A DNA stretch of 64,000 nucleotides, from the NCBI RefSeq assembly GCF_020177055.1, contig NZ_JAIQXT010000003.1, forward strand, positions 248,001 to 312,000. Direction: 5' to 3'. The stretch's first letter is position 1. Every line of letters starts with the position of its first letter. The DNA is from Sphingomonas sp. R647. GTDB taxonomy: Bacteria; Pseudomonadota; Alphaproteobacteria; Sphingomonadales; Sphingomonadaceae. The notes under the pieces were generated by a model. That model saw only the letters and a program-made list of their open reading frames with translations, was not told the origin of the DNA and did not search any database. Below are positions 42,142 to 51,915 of this stretch, in pieces. A program made the position numbers and the translations under genes.

Positions 42142-42909
42142 TTAACCGACGGTGCGGACCGGGATCCCGGCTCCTGCCAGCGCGGCATGCGCGTCGGCGA
42201 TGCTCGCCTGACCGAAATGGAAGATCGATGCGGCGAGGACGGCGCTGGCATGCCCCTCGACAATGCCGGCGACCAGATCGGCGAGGCCGCCGACCCCGCC
42301 CGACGCGACCACCGGCACGCGCACCTGATCGGCGATCGTGCGGATCAGCGCGAGGTCATAGCCGTCGCGCGTCCCGTCGCGGTCCATCGAGGTGACGAGC
42401 AACTCGCCCGCCCCCAGCCGCGCAAGGTTGAGCGCATGCTCGACTGCATCGATGCCGGTCGGCTTGCGCCCGCCATGGGTAAAGACTTCCCACCGGCCCG
42501 GCGCGACCTGCCGCGCATCGACCGAAGCGACGACGCACTGGCTGCCCATTTTCTCGGCGATGTCGGCGACCAGTTCGGGCCGCGCGACCGCAGCACTGTT
42601 GACCGCAACCTTGTCCGCGCCGGCGAGCAGCAGCGCACGGGCATCCTCGACGCTGCGTACCCCACCGCCGACCGTCAATGGCATGAAACACACCTCGGCG
42701 GTGCGGCGCACGACATCGAGGATCGTGCCCCGCGCCTCATGGCTGGCGGTGATGTCGAGGAAGCACAATTCATCCGCCCCGGCGGCGTCATAGGCGCGCG
42801 CCTGCTCGACCGGATCGCCGGCATCGACCAGATCGACGAAGTTCACACCCTTGACGACGCGGCCCCCAGCGACGTCGAGACAGGGAATGACGCGCGCGCG
42901 GACGGTCAT
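42142..42909 (-). CDS. hisF: Imidazole glycerol phosphate synthase, cyclase subunit
   Basis: 255 residues, (beta/alpha)8 barrel. With HisH it converts PRFAR and glutamine-derived ammonia to imidazole glycerol phosphate and [25 protein letters not shown] holds the first catalytic Asp; the second is in [15 protein letters not shown]; the phosphate loops are [11 protein letters not shown] and [11 protein letters not shown]. The start overlaps the hisA stop by four bases. Confidence 0.97.
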   Translation of the reverse strand: MTVRARVIPCLDVAGGRVVKGVNFVDLVDAGDPVEQARAYDAAGADELCFLDITASHEARGTILDVVRRTAEVCFMPLTVGGGVRSVEDARALLLAGADKVAVNSAAVARPELVADIAEKMGSQCVVASVDARQVAPGRWEVFTHGGRKPTGIDAVEHALNLARLGAGELLVTSMDRDGTRDGYDLALIRTIADQVRVPVVASGGVGGLADLVAGIVEGHASAVLAASIFHFGQASIADAHAALAGAGIPVRTVG

Positions 42910-43631
42910 GCGGCGGCCCTGATCGCCTCGGCCAGATCGAGCCGCCCGTCATACAGCGCCCTTCCGGTGATCACGCCCTCGATCCCCGGCTGGCCGACCA
43001 GCGCATGGATGTCCTCAATCCCCGCGACGCCGCCGCTGGCGATCACTGGAATCGACACCTCGGCGGCGAGCGCCACCGTCGCCTCGACATTGCAACCCTT
43101 GAGTAGCCCGTCGCGCCCGACATCGGTGAACAGCAAAGCGGCGACCCCGGCATCCTCGAAGCGGTGGCCGAGTTCCGCGATCGACACGGTCGACACATCC
43201 GCCCAGCCTTTGGTCGCGACGAAGCCGTCGCGCGCATCGACCGCCACGACGACGCGGCCGGGATGCGCCGCTGCCGTTTCGCGCACGAAATCGGGGTCTT
43301 CCAGCGCCGCCGTGCCGATCACCACGCGGGTTACGCCCAGATCGAGCCAGCGCTCGACCGATGCGCGGTTGCGGATGCCGCCGCCCAGCTGGACCTTGCC
43401 CGGAAAGCGATCGACGATCGCCGCGACCGCGACGCCGTTGATCGATTCACCGGCAAAGGCCGCATCGAGATCGACGACGTGCAGCCACTCGGCCCCGGCC
43501 TGCGCGAACAGCGTCGCCTGCGCAGCGGGGTCGTCGCCATAGACGGTGGCGCGGGCCATATCCCCCTCGGCAAGGCGGACGACCTGCCCGGATTTGAGGT
43601 CGATGGCGGGGAAAACGATCACGGCTTCCAT
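42906..43631 (-). CDS. hisA: ProFAR isomerase (phosphoribosylformimino-AICAR-P isomerase)
   Basis: 241 residues. It opens the ribose ring of ProFAR to give PRFAR, the substrate of His[21 protein letters not shown] has the first catalytic Asp; [16 protein letters not shown] the second; phosphate loops are [14 protein letters not shown] and [12 protein letters not shown]. The start overlaps the hisH end by 13 bases. Confidence 0.97.
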   Translation of the reverse strand: MEAVIVFPAIDLKSGQVVRLAEGDMARATVYGDDPAAQATLFAQAGAEWLHVVDLDAAFAGESINGVAVAAIVDRFPGKVQLGGGIRNRASVERWLDLGVTRVVIGTAALEDPDFVRETAAAHPGRVVVAVDARDGFVATKGWADVSTVSIAELGHRFEDAGVAALLFTDVGRDGLLKGCNVEATVALAAEVSIPVIASGGVAGIEDIHALVGQPGIEGVITGRALYDGRLDLAEAIRAAA

Positions 43632-44218
43632 CCTAGAAAACGCTGGAGAAGCGCCAGCCCGTAACGCTGGCTCTTTTCGGGGTGGAACTGCACCCCCAGA
43701 ATATTGTCGCGGCCGATCGCCGCAGTCACCGGCCCGCCATGCTGGGTAACCGCCAGCACGCCGCTGCCCGAATAGGCAAAGCTGTGCAGGAAATAGGCTT
43801 CGCCCGGCTCGATCAGCACATGCGGGGCGAGCGGAGTGACGTCGTTCCAGCCCATATGCGGGACATGGACATCGCCCGCCGGCAGTTCGCGCACCACGCC
43901 GTCCATCCAGCCAAGGCCATCATGGCTGCCATGTTCCTCGCCGCGCGTCGCGAGCAATTGCATGCCGACGCACACGCCCAGGAACGGCGCGCTCTGTTCG
44001 AGCACGCGGCGCTCCATCGCCTCGACCATGCCGGGGATCGCGCGCAGCCCCGCCGCGCACGCGCCGAACGCGCCGACGCCGGGCAGGACAATGCGATCGG
44101 CCCGCGCCACCGCGTCGGGATCGGCGGTAACCGCGACGCCCACCGCTCCGGCGGCCTTCAGCGCATTGTGGACCGAATGAAGATTGCCCGCGCCGTAATC
44201 GATCAGGGCGATGGTCAT
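43619..44218 (-). CDS. hisH: Imidazole glycerol phosphate synthase, glutaminase subunit
   Basis: 199 residues from ATG 44218. It is a class I glutamine amidotransferase: [20 protein letters not shown] at the start, the nucleophile Cys in [12 protein letters not shown], and the His/Glu pair in [10 protein letters not shown]. It delivers ammonia to HisF. The start overlaps the YciI-like gene by four bases. Confidence 0.97.
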   Translation of the reverse strand: MTIALIDYGAGNLHSVHNALKAAGAVGVAVTADPDAVARADRIVLPGVGAFGACAAGLRAIPGMVEAMERRVLEQSAPFLGVCVGMQLLATRGEEHGSHDGLGWMDGVVRELPAGDVHVPHMGWNDVTPLAPHVLIEPGEAYFLHSFAYSGSGVLAVTQHGGPVTAAIGRDNILGVQFHPEKSQRYGLALLQRFLGWKP

Positions 44219-44523
44219 GCCAGCAACGGGGCCAATGCGTCGGCGGCGAAGCTCGCCGCCATCTCGGTCACGACCGCCGTCGCAACGCCGGAGCTGACGA
44301 ACGGGTCGGTCGCGGCAAAGGCCTCCACCTCGGCGCGATGGCCGCGGCACAGGATGATGCCGCCGGTGCGCGGCACCTGACGCCCCGCGATCAGCAACAG
44401 TCCTTCATCAAAACCGGCTTCCAGCCAGGCGACATGCGCCGCCATCTGCGCGTCGACCTGCTCGATCGGCGCGACATAGCTCAGCGTGATGACACAGACC
44501 GGCGCGGCGTCCAGTCGCGCCAT
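44215..44523 (-). CDS. YciI-like protein
   Basis: 102 residues. VCVITLSYVAPIEQVDAQMAAHVAWL, GLLLIAGRQVPRTGGIILC and EVEAFAATDPFVSSGVA match the YciI family, small alpha-beta barrel proteins with a His-Asp pair and no settled role. It is embedded between hisB and hisH with overlaps on both sides, so it is translated with the histidine genes. A link to histidine synthesis is suggested by position only. Confidence 0.88.
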   Translation of the reverse strand: MARLDAAPVCVITLSYVAPIEQVDAQMAAHVAWLEAGFDEGLLLIAGRQVPRTGGIILCRGHRAEVEAFAATDPFVSSGVATAVVTEMAASFAADALAPLLA

Positions 44524-45110
44524 TACAGCGTCCCCTTGGTGCTCGGGATCGTGTCCGCCTTGCGCGGGTCGATCTCCACCGCCTCACGCAGCGCGCGGGC
44601 GAGGCCCTTGAACGCGGCTTCGGCGATATGGTGGTTGTTGCTGCCGTACAGCGTCTCGACATGCAGCGTCAGGCCGGCGGTCTGGGCGAAGCTGTGGAAC
44701 CAGTGTTCGAACATCTCGGTATCCATCTCGCCGAGGCGCTTCTGGCTGAACTCGGTCTTCCACACGAGATACGGGCGCCCCGAAATGTCGAGCGCGACGC
44801 GGGTCAGCGTCTCGTCCATGGGCGAGAGCGCATCGGCGTAGCGACGGATCCCGCGCTTGTCGCCGAGCGCCTTCGCCACCGCCTCGCCGATGGCAAGGCC
44901 GGTGTCCTCGACCGTGTGGTGCTGGTCGATATGCAGGTCACCGACCGTTTTGACGTCGAGGTCGATCAGCGAATGGCGCGACAGCTGCTCGAGCATATGG
45001 TCGAAAAAGCCGATCCCGGTGGAGATCGCATAAGTGCCGGTGCCGTCGAGGTTCACGGTCACATCGACCGATGTTTCGCTGGTCTTGCGGCTGATCGTGG
45101 CGGTACGCAT
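44523..45110 (-). CDS. hisB: Imidazoleglycerol-phosphate dehydratase
   Basis: 195 residues from ATG 45110, single-function form. The metal-binding motifs are DIQHHT-type (here [16 protein letters not shown]) and [34 protein letters not shown] lies near the start. It dehydrates imidazole glycerol phosphate to imidazole acetol phosphate. It is first in the his run and faces the sspB gene. Confidence 0.97.
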   Translation of the reverse strand: MRTATISRKTSETSVDVTVNLDGTGTYAISTGIGFFDHMLEQLSRHSLIDLDVKTVGDLHIDQHHTVEDTGLAIGEAVAKALGDKRGIRRYADALSPMDETLTRVALDISGRPYLVWKTEFSQKRLGEMDTEMFEHWFHSFAQTAGLTLHVETLYGSNNHHIAEAAFKGLARALREAVEIDPRKADTIPSTKGTL

Positions 45111-45213
45111 GGCGGTTCCCATAGCGGTTGCGCTGGCCGGTGCAATCATCGCTGCACTTTCGGGAATGGCAACAAATCTTGACCGCTCCGCTGGCGTCGC
45201 TAGGTCAGGGCAA

Positions 45214-45699
45214 ATGACCGGCAATGTACCCGACAGTTTGATTCCCTATGACGAGATCGTGCAGGAGGCCCTGCGCGCGGTCGTCGGCCGGGTACTGGAT
45301 CAGGTCGCTGCGACCGGGGCATTGCCCGGCGCGCACCATTTCTACATCACGTTCAAGACGCGCGCGCCCGGCGTGGACATCCCCGACCGGCTGATCGAAC
45401 GCTTCCCGGACGAGATGACGATCGTCCTCCAGCACCGCTTCTGGGACCTCAAGGTTGACGACAACCGCTTCTCGGTGGGGTTGAGCTTCAACCAGATCCC
45501 GTCGCTGCTGATCATCCCGTTCGCCGCGATCACCGGCTTCCACGACCCCGCCGTCAATTTCGAACTGCGCTTCCAGGCAGCGGAGGACCCCGATGGTCCC
45601 GAACCGCATGACGAGGCGGAAAATGACGAACCCCCCATCGCGACCCCGGTCGAGGATGGGTCGAACGTCGTCGCGGTGGACTTCAAGCGGAAGAAGTAA
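45214..45699 (+). CDS. sspB: SspB-like ClpXP adaptor protein
   Basis: 161 residues from ATG 45214. The alphaproteobacterial SspB-alpha form binds ssrA-tagged proteins and passes them to Clp[58 protein letters not shown] and [18 protein letters not shown] are the family blocks. The acidic linker (about 125-145) ends in [10 protein letters not shown], the ClpX-binding tail. Confidence 0.93.
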   Translation: MTGNVPDSLIPYDEIVQEALRAVVGRVLDQVAATGALPGAHHFYITFKTRAPGVDIPDRLIERFPDEMTIVLQHRFWDLKVDDNRFSVGLSFNQIPSLLIIPFAAITGFHDPAVNFELRFQAAEDPDGPEPHDEAENDEPPIATPVEDGSNVVAVDFKRKK

Positions 45700-45705
45700 G
45701 CCGGT

Positions 45706-46692
45706 TCAGCCCGGCCTGGTAATCGCACACACGATCTGCGGCTGGGTTACGCTCAGCATCCCCTGACGCGGGCCATCCTCGGTTTCGATGCGCAAGTCCG
45801 CCTGCTCGGGCGCATGTTCGAGCAGGTCGGCGATGACCTCGAACTTCGCCACGCTCTCGAACAGGCTCAAGCCGGCGATGTTGCCGAGCGCAATCAGGTC
45901 CGGAAGGCTGTGGCCGTACAGCCGCGTCGGTTGCGGATGCACGCGGGCATCGCCCTGCCACCGCGCGGCGATCGCGGGCGGTGCCCCCGCCGATCCGCGC
46001 AGCAGCGCAATCCGCTGGGCGCACAGATCGGCATGCGCCTGCGCCAGATCCTCCTGCCCGCCGCTGCGCAGGAAAGCGCGATAGCCAAGGCCGGTGTAGG
46101 AAACCGATTCGTCGGCAAACACGATGATCGCGGTCCCGCCGGGCGCCAGCCGCGCGCCGAGATCGGCAAGGCAGGCGTCGAGGTCGGCGAAGAAGTACAG
46201 CGCGTGGATCGCGAGGATCAGGTCATAGCCGCGATCGAGTGCGGGGCTGTAGAAACTGTCCTCCGCATCGGGGATGAAGGGCAGGGCGTGCGCCGCGCCG
46301 AGCGCCAGATTGGGCATCGCCGCGACGCGATCGGCATAGGCGCGGACATAATCCTCGTTCGGATCGATCAGGTCGATCGTCGATCCAGCCGGCACCGTGT
46401 CAGCGATCAGCGCAAAGGTCTGGCCATCGCCGCACCCGACATCGAGGATGCGGCGCGGTGCGTTGCCGGCCTCCGCGATCAGGCTGCGCAGCACCGGCAC
46501 GAACTGGTCGCGCTGGTCGGTCCCCAGCATCGCCACCCGCTCCAGCGGATCGCGCTTCAGGGCACGGGCAAAGGCGTTGTAATATTGGTCATGCGTGTCG
46601 AGCCCGCGAAACTCGTTGGCGATCATCAGCCGCGCGTCGCGGAACTGGTCGCGCATCGCGGCGCAGGCGTCGGCGGTGATCGGCTGCGGCAT
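45706..46692 (-). CDS. Class I SAM-dependent methyltransferase
   Basis: 328 residues from ATG 46692. Motif [19 protein letters not shown], the acidic loop [17 protein letters not shown] and motif [25 protein letters not shown] followed by [13 protein letters not shown] are visible. The C-terminal 120 residues look like a histidine-methyltransferase or EgtD-like extra part, but I cannot assign the substrate. The gene faces sspB tail-to-tail, with 6 bases between, and is divergent from fumC. Confidence 0.85.
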   Translation of the reverse strand: MPQPITADACAAMRDQFRDARLMIANEFRGLDTHDQYYNAFARALKRDPLERVAMLGTDQRDQFVPVLRSLIAEAGNAPRRILDVGCGDGQTFALIADTVPAGSTIDLIDPNEDYVRAYADRVAAMPNLALGAAHALPFIPDAEDSFYSPALDRGYDLILAIHALYFFADLDACLADLGARLAPGGTAIIVFADESVSYTGLGYRAFLRSGGQEDLAQAHADLCAQRIALLRGSAGAPPAIAARWQGDARVHPQPTRLYGHSLPDLIALGNIAGLSLFESVAKFEVIADLLEHAPEQADLRIETEDGPRQGMLSVTQPQIVCAITRPG

Positions 46693-46816
46693 GATGGCTC
46701 CCGTGACGGCGATGGCGCAGCCTAGTTGCGTTATCGTTACGAAATCAATCGCGCGCGCGGCTTGCCCCGTGCCGGTGCGACCGCCATCTCGGCCCAAGCC
46801 GCTGCAGGAGACTGAA

Positions 46817-48202
46817 ATGACCGCCACGCGCACCGAAACCGACTCGATCGGCGCGATCGAGGTGCCCGCCACCGCCTATTGGGGCGCGCAGACTCAGCGG
46901 AGCATCGAGAATTTCCCGTTTGGCCCGACCGAGCGGATGCCGATCGGGATCATTCATGCGCTCGCGCTGGTGAAGCAGGCGGCGGCGCGGGTGAACCGCA
47001 ACCACGGGCTCGACGGAGCGCTGGCCGACGCGATCGAGGCGGCGGCGGCGGAGGTCGCCGCGGGGCAGCATGACGACCAGTTCCCGCTGGTCATCTGGCA
47101 GACCGGCAGCGGCACCCAGTCGAACATGAACGTCAACGAGGTGATTGCGGGCCGCGCCAATGAGGTGCTGGCCGGCACGCGCGGCGGCAAATCGCCAGTC
47201 CATCCCAATGATCACGTCAATATGAGCCAGTCGTCCAACGACAGCTTTCCGACGGCGCTGCATATCGCCGCCAGCCTAGCCGTCACTCGCGCGCTGATGC
47301 CGGCGGGCCAGCGGCTTCAAAAGGCGCTCGAAGCCAAGGCGCAAGGATGGGCGGACATCGTCAAGATCGGCCGCACGCATTTGCAGGACGCGACCCCGCT
47401 GACCCTTGGGCAGGAGGCATCGGGCTGGGCGAATCAGGTCTATCGTGCGCTGCGCCGGATCGAGCCGGGGGTGGTCGCCGGGACCAACCGGCTGGCGCAG
47501 GGCGGGACGGCGGTCGGCACCGGCCTCAACGCGCCGGAGAATTTCGCCGCCGAGTTCTGTGCTGCACTGGGCGAGATCACCGGGCACCCGTTCATGCCGG
47601 CGGAGAACGCGTTCGAAGCGCTCGCCTCCAACGACCCGCTCGTCCACCTCTCCGGCACGCTCAACACGCTGGCCGTCGCGCTGACCAAGATCGCCAATGA
47701 CATCCGCCTGCTGGGCTCCGGCCCACGCTCCGGCCTCGGCGAACTGGAGCTCCCCGCCAACGAACCGGGCAGCTCGATCATGCCGGGCAAGGTCAACCCC
47801 ACCCAGTGCGAGATGCTGACGATGGTCGCGGGGCAGGTGATCGGCAACCATATGGCGGTCACCGTCGGCGGCATGCAGGGCCATCTCGAGCTGAACGTGT
47901 TCAAGCCGCTGATCGGCGCGGCGGTGCTCCGATCGATCCATCTGCTCAGCGTCGGCATGGAAAGCTTCGCCGAACGCTGTGTCGAAGGGATGACCGCGAA
48001 CGAAGGCCGCATCGCCGAACTGGTCGAACGCTCGCTGATGCTCGTCACCGCGCTCGCGCCCGAGATCGGCTATGACAATGCCGCCAAGATCGCCAAGACC
48101 GCACATGAGCAGGGGACGACGCTGCGTGAGGCCGGGCTCGCGCTCGGCGTGGTCGACGCCGCGACCTTCGACCGGCTCGTCCGCCCCGAAACCATGGTGT
48201 GA
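46817..48202 (+). CDS. fumC: Class II fumarate hydratase
   Basis: 461 residues from ATG 46817, preceded by GGAG. It interconverts fumarate and malate in the TCA cycle without an iron-sulfur cluster. [45 protein letters not shown] and the superfamily signature [15 protein letters not shown] are all present. AspA and ArgH members have different active-site blocks, so FumC is secure. Confidence 0.97.
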   Translation: MTATRTETDSIGAIEVPATAYWGAQTQRSIENFPFGPTERMPIGIIHALALVKQAAARVNRNHGLDGALADAIEAAAAEVAAGQHDDQFPLVIWQTGSGTQSNMNVNEVIAGRANEVLAGTRGGKSPVHPNDHVNMSQSSNDSFPTALHIAASLAVTRALMPAGQRLQKALEAKAQGWADIVKIGRTHLQDATPLTLGQEASGWANQVYRALRRIEPGVVAGTNRLAQGGTAVGTGLNAPENFAAEFCAALGEITGHPFMPAENAFEALASNDPLVHLSGTLNTLAVALTKIANDIRLLGSGPRSGLGELELPANEPGSSIMPGKVNPTQCEMLTMVAGQVIGNHMAVTVGGMQGHLELNVFKPLIGAAVLRSIHLLSVGMESFAERCVEGMTANEGRIAELVERSLMLVTALAPEIGYDNAAKIAKTAHEQGTTLREAGLALGVVDAATFDRLVRPETMV

Positions 48203-48263
48203 CCGCCCGGCGCGGAACCGGATTCGGTTTCGCGCTTTTCCTCCACCAACGGAGGGCTGGTTA

Positions 48264-48398
48264 ATGGACGGATCGATCTTCGGTGCGCTGCTCGGCGGAG
48301 TTGCGGTCGCATGTGCGGGCGCAGCGTTCTGGACCGGCCTACGCGGAATGGGCGAGGTGTTCGACCTCGCCACGGGTGACAAGGAGTTTGGAAGATGA
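48264..48398 (+). CDS. Mini membrane protein 1 of a three-gene run
   Basis: 44 residues, ATG 48264 after GGAGGG. One hydrophobic helix (IFGALLGGVAVACAGAAFWTGL) and a short polar tail. The stop overlaps the next start by four bases. No family is recognised. Confidence 0.65.
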   Translation: MDGSIFGALLGGVAVACAGAAFWTGLRGMGEVFDLATGDKEFGR

Positions 48399-48589
48399 TC
48401 GGCGATCTGGTGGCAGGCTATATTGGCAAGCGAACCGATGAGAGCGATGGCGAGGGCGGGACCCTCGGCGCGATCGCCGGCATCGCCGCATGGCGTGTTG
48501 GCAAGACGGTGGTTCCTGCCGCAATCGTGATCGGTGCAGCGGCATTTGGATATCGCTATCTGCGTCGTCGCATGCGGACCGCGGCATGA
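48395..48589 (+). CDS. Mini membrane protein 2 of a three-gene run
   Basis: 64 residues. An acidic stretch (GKRTDESDGEGG) is followed by a Gly/Ala-rich helix (LGAIAGIAAWRVGKTVVPAAIVIGAAAFGY, split) and a basic tail RYLRRRMRTAA. It overlaps both neighbours by four bases, which supports real coupled translation. Confidence 0.7.
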   Translation: MIGDLVAGYIGKRTDESDGEGGTLGAIAGIAAWRVGKTVVPAAIVIGAAAFGYRYLRRRMRTAA

Positions 48590-48777
48590 TCCGCACGCTT
48601 TTCGCCGCGTTGCTCGGTCGCGCGATCGACCGTCGCGACGGGCGCGGCGGGATGAAGGGCGCGATCATCGGGGCGATGGGCCAGCGCGCGTTGACGCGGA
48701 TGGGCCCGTTCGGCTGGGTGGTTGGCGGCCTGTTCCTGCTGTGGTCGCTGCTCACAGGCCGAAAACGGCGGTACTGA
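48586..48777 (+). CDS. Mini membrane protein 3 of a three-gene run
   Basis: 63 residues. The RDGRGGMKGAIIGAMGQRAL region is like the ESDGEGGTLGAIAGIAAW region of protein 2, and a C-terminal helix (MGPFGWVVGGLFLLWSLL) ends in TGRKRRY. The two proteins may be distant paralogues that assemble together. Function unknown. Confidence 0.7.
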   Translation: MIRTLFAALLGRAIDRRDGRGGMKGAIIGAMGQRALTRMGPFGWVVGGLFLLWSLLTGRKRRY

Positions 48778-48778
48778 A

Positions 48779-48867
48779 CTCCGCTTGCGCTGAGCCTGTC
48801 GAAGCGTCGCAGCCCGCGTTCGATGACCGCCTTGCCCAGCCCTTCGACAAGCTCAGGGCAAACGGAG
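48779..48867. repeat. Inverted repeat, CTTCGACAAGCTCAG type (family 2)
   Basis: Arms 48779-48804 and 48842-48867 match as reverse complements at 23 of 26 positions, enclosing 37 bases. It belongs to the same family as the element at 29025-29135. Confidence 0.8.
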
Positions 48868-48915
48868 GACGGGAATCGCTCTGGTCACCTTGACGTAACC
48901 GCCCCGCCGGCGCCA

Positions 48916-49599
48916 ATGGCGCGCATGGCGCATCGCGATTCCAAATATGAGTTCGACCGCAGGGGCGTGCTGTTCGTCCTGTCCTCCCCCTCGGGCGCGG
49001 GCAAATCGACCATCGCGCGCAAGCTGCTGGAGCGCGAGCCCGGCATGGGCGTTTCAGTCTCCGCGACCACCCGCCCGATCCGCGCGGGCGAGCAGGACGG
49101 GCGCGAATATCATTTCCTGTCGACCGACGACTTCAAGGCCGCCGCCGCGCGCCACGAATTCCTCGAATGGGCGCATGTCTTCAACTATCGCTACGGCACC
49201 CCGCGCGAACCGGTGAAGCGCATGCTCGCCGACGGACAGGACGTGCTGTTCGATGTCGACTGGCAGGGCGCACAGCAGCTGTTCCAGCTTGAAGGCGGCG
49301 ACGTCGTCCGCATCTTCATCGTGCCGCCCTCGCTCGCCGAACTCGAAAAGCGTCTGCGCGCCCGCGCGACCGACAGCGAAGATGTGATCCAGTATCGCAT
49401 GAAGCGCGCCGAGCGTGAGCTGAGCCATTGGGACGGCTATGATTATGTCGTCGTCAACGACGATCTCGATGCCTGTTTCGAGAAGGTCCACACCATCCTC
49501 AAGGCCGAGCGCGAGAAGCGTTCACGCAAGCCCGGCCTGATCGGCTTCATCCGCGAACGCGCCGAAGAGGCGATCGAGATGGGTCTCGCCACGCGCTGA
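48916..49599 (+). CDS. gmk: Guanylate kinase
   Basis: 227 residues. It phosphorylates GMP to GDP. The P-loop is LSSPSGAGKSTIARKLLE; GMP-binding residues are in SVSATTRPIRAGEQDGREYHFLS (split), FLEWAHVFNYRYGTPREPV and VLFDVDWQGAQQL. ATG 48925 (three residues shorter) is an equally good start; neither has a strong ribosome binding site. It stands alone after the family 2 repeat. Confidence 0.96.
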   Translation: MARMAHRDSKYEFDRRGVLFVLSSPSGAGKSTIARKLLEREPGMGVSVSATTRPIRAGEQDGREYHFLSTDDFKAAAARHEFLEWAHVFNYRYGTPREPVKRMLADGQDVLFDVDWQGAQQLFQLEGGDVVRIFIVPPSLAELEKRLRARATDSEDVIQYRMKRAERELSHWDGYDYVVVNDDLDACFEKVHTILKAEREKRSRKPGLIGFIRERAEEAIEMGLATR

Positions 49600-49660
49600 T
49601 TTTCTGCTTCTTCCCGCGTTCCCATGCGTTAGGCTGGGCGAAACAACGGGGAGAGCCGAA

Positions 49661-50221
49661 ATGACAAGAGTCTTGCTGGGCGGCCTGCTGGGCGGCGTTG
49701 CAATGTGGATCGTCGGATTCATCTTCTGGGGCACGCCCTTGTCGATGCTGGCGACGAGCAACGCTGGCGATTCCGCGAGCGTCGCGATTCAGGCTGCATT
49801 GGCCCAGCATCTCGGCCCCAATGGCAGCGGCGCCTACCCGATCCCCTGGCCCGGCACGCCGTTGGGGACGCAGGCCTATGGCGAAGGGCCGATCGCGATG
49901 GTGCTGTTCAACACCAGCGGCTTCGCGCTGCCCGACACCGCGGCTCTGGTCGGCGGGCTGGTGCTCGGCGTGCTGTGCGCAGGACTGCTCGCCTTCGCGC
50001 TCGCGCGGCTGACGATCGGCATGAGCTTTGCCCAGCGGCTGACCGCCGTCGGCCTGTTCGCGGTCGCGTTCACCGCCTACAGCCAGTTGGGGCAGCCGGT
50101 GTTCAACCACGCGCCCTGGGGCTATTTCATCTACAGCTGGATCAGCGAAGTCGCTGGCTGGCTTGCCGCCGGTGCGGTGATCGCGTGGATGCTGCCAAAG
50201 CCTGCCGCTCCGATGCCCTAG
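49661..50221 (+). CDS. Hypothetical membrane protein
   Basis: 186 residues, ATG preceded by GGGGAG. Four hydrophobic segments (about 5-25, 93-112, 122-140, 155-178) and a periplasmic loop with Pro/Gly (GSGAYPIPWPGTPLGTQAYGEG, split). Start MTRVLLGGLLGGVAMWIVGFIFWG is a pattern common to uncharacterised proteobacterial membrane proteins. No function is assigned. Confidence 0.75.
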   Translation: MTRVLLGGLLGGVAMWIVGFIFWGTPLSMLATSNAGDSASVAIQAALAQHLGPNGSGAYPIPWPGTPLGTQAYGEGPIAMVLFNTSGFALPDTAALVGGLVLGVLCAGLLAFALARLTIGMSFAQRLTAVGLFAVAFTAYSQLGQPVFNHAPWGYFIYSWISEVAGWLAAGAVIAWMLPKPAAPMP

Positions 50222-50239
50222 GCTGAAGCGACCTTCAGT

Positions 50240-50391
50240 TCCCCTCCCTGAAAGGGAGGGGCTAGGGGTGGGTTTAGCAGCAAGCGAGGCTCGATGCCTC
50301 GCTTGCTGCTGTTTTGCCGCACGGGTGGTTTAGTTTTTTGAGCGCGCTGACGCGCGCACCCACCCCCAACCCCTCCCTTTCAGGGAGGGGA
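50240..50391. repeat. Family 3 inverted repeat with a central perfect hairpin
   Basis: The outer arms (CCCCTCCCTGAAAGGGAGGGG at about 50240-50260 and its near-complement at 50370-50391) enclose a perfect 15-bp hairpin, AGCAGCAAGCGAGGC (50276-50290) with its complement (50296-50310) and loop TCGAT. GTTTT follows, so the inner hairpin may be a terminator of the gene ending at 50221. Confidence 0.75.
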
Positions 50392-50409
50392 GTGATGCGG
50401 TGAATACCC

Positions 50410-51807
50410 TTATGCCGGGCGCGGAGCGATGGCGGCACCTGGCGCAACCCCGTCCTCGCCGCTGATCGCATCCAGCTCTCCACTCTCGCGCGCCTTTTTG
50501 CCATAGACCAGCTCGAACAGCGGCCCGGCCATCATCGTCGTGACGATCGCCATCAGCACCATCATCGAAAACAGCGTCGGCCCGATCACGCCCTTTTGCA
50601 GGCCGATATTGATGATGATCAGCTCCATCAGCCCGCGCGAGTTCATCAGCGCACCGATGCCCAGCGCGGTGCGGTTATCCTCTCCCGACAGCCGCGCCGC
50701 GGCCCAGCACGCGCCGAACTTGGCCAGAATCGACACCGCAAGAATGCCGAGCGCAATGGCGAACAGCGGCAGGCTGTTGACCATGTCCATCCGCGTGTTC
50801 AGCCCCGAATAGGTAAAGAACATCGGCAACAGCATCACTACCGCCAGCGGCTCGACCTTGCGCTTGAGCTCATCGACGAACAGCCCGCGCGGCATGAATG
50901 CGCCGAGCAGGAAGCCGCCGAACACCGCATGGATGCCGATCGCGTCCATCAGGAACGCGGACAGGCAGAACAGGATCAGCGTGATCGCGAGCACCGTGTT
51001 GCTCATCTCGCCCCGCGCCTCGACCGCGCGGCCCAGCGGCGCGAGCAGGCGTTTGCCGAAGATCGCCATGAACAGCGCATAGCCGACGCCCCCGACGATC
51101 GCGATCACCGCGATGCCGGGACCGCCGCCGAACGTCGCGAGTACGATTGCGAGCACGCACCACGACACCGCGTCGTCAAACGCCCCGGCGGTCAGCGACA
51201 AGGTACCGAGCGAGGTCTTGGCCAGGCCGCGCTCGTTGATGATCCGCGCCAGCATCGGGAAGGCGGTGAGCGCGATGCACGCGCCCATGAACAGCGTCGC
51301 GCTCCACTGGCTGATCCCCTCGGCGAACAGCCCGGGAACGGTCAGCAGCAGCGGGGTGATCAGCGCGGCCATCAGGAACGGTGTCGCGATGCCCGCGATC
51401 GAGACGCTGGCCGCGCTCTTCGCCTTGGTCTTGAAATGGTCGAGATGCAGCGTGCAGCCGACCAGAAACATATACAGGCCGACGCCGAACTGCGCGCCGA
51501 CATACAGGACGTTCTTGGTTTCCCTGGGGAAGATCGCCGCCTGCAACTCGGGGAAGAACAGCCCGAACAGCGACGGGCCGAGCACGACACCCGCGATCAT
51601 CTCGCCCACCACCTGTGGCTGGCCGAGGAACTTCTGCCCCAGCCATCCCACCACACGCGCGGCGAAGATGATAAGGGCAAGCTGCAGGAAGAAATGGATG
51701 CTGTAGTCGGTCGGGGTAAAGCTCGCCGCGGAGTTCACCGCCGGCCCGTGCGCGCCCATGATGTCGCCCAGCGCGCGCCACGTATCGACCAGCAGATCCT
51801 CGAACAC
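50410..51807 (-). CDS. Cation:proton antiporter, CPA2 family
   Basis: 465 residues with 12-13 membrane segments. It begins with a 35-residue extension before YSIHFFLQLALIIFAARVVG. GQPQVVGEMIAGVVLGPSLFG, LTAFPMLARIINERGLAKTSLG and LTAGAFDDAVSWCVLAI (with the DD-type ion site) are the CPA2 marks; there is no TrkA-N domain, so it is more like NapA/KefC-without-tail than full KefB. Na+ or K+ against H+ is likely. Confidence 0.9.
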   Translation of the reverse strand: MFEDLLVDTWRALGDIMGAHGPAVNSAASFTPTDYSIHFFLQLALIIFAARVVGWLGQKFLGQPQVVGEMIAGVVLGPSLFGLFFPELQAAIFPRETKNVLYVGAQFGVGLYMFLVGCTLHLDHFKTKAKSAASVSIAGIATPFLMAALITPLLLTVPGLFAEGISQWSATLFMGACIALTAFPMLARIINERGLAKTSLGTLSLTAGAFDDAVSWCVLAIVLATFGGGPGIAVIAIVGGVGYALFMAIFGKRLLAPLGRAVEARGEMSNTVLAITLILFCLSAFLMDAIGIHAVFGGFLLGAFMPRGLFVDELKRKVEPLAVVMLLPMFFTYSGLNTRMDMVNSLPLFAIALGILAVSILAKFGACWAAARLSGEDNRTALGIGALMNSRGLMELIIINIGLQKGVIGPTLFSMMVLMAIVTTMMAGPLFELVYGKKARESGELDAISGEDGVAPGAAIAPRPA

Positions 51808-51915
51808 CGTCTCGCTCCCCCTTGGGTCGATCGATCAGCCCGCTTTATCTGCCGGATTCGTGACCCGAAATGCGGAAAAATCGCCCCCAACTGGGATCGC
51901 TACCATCATGGGGGA

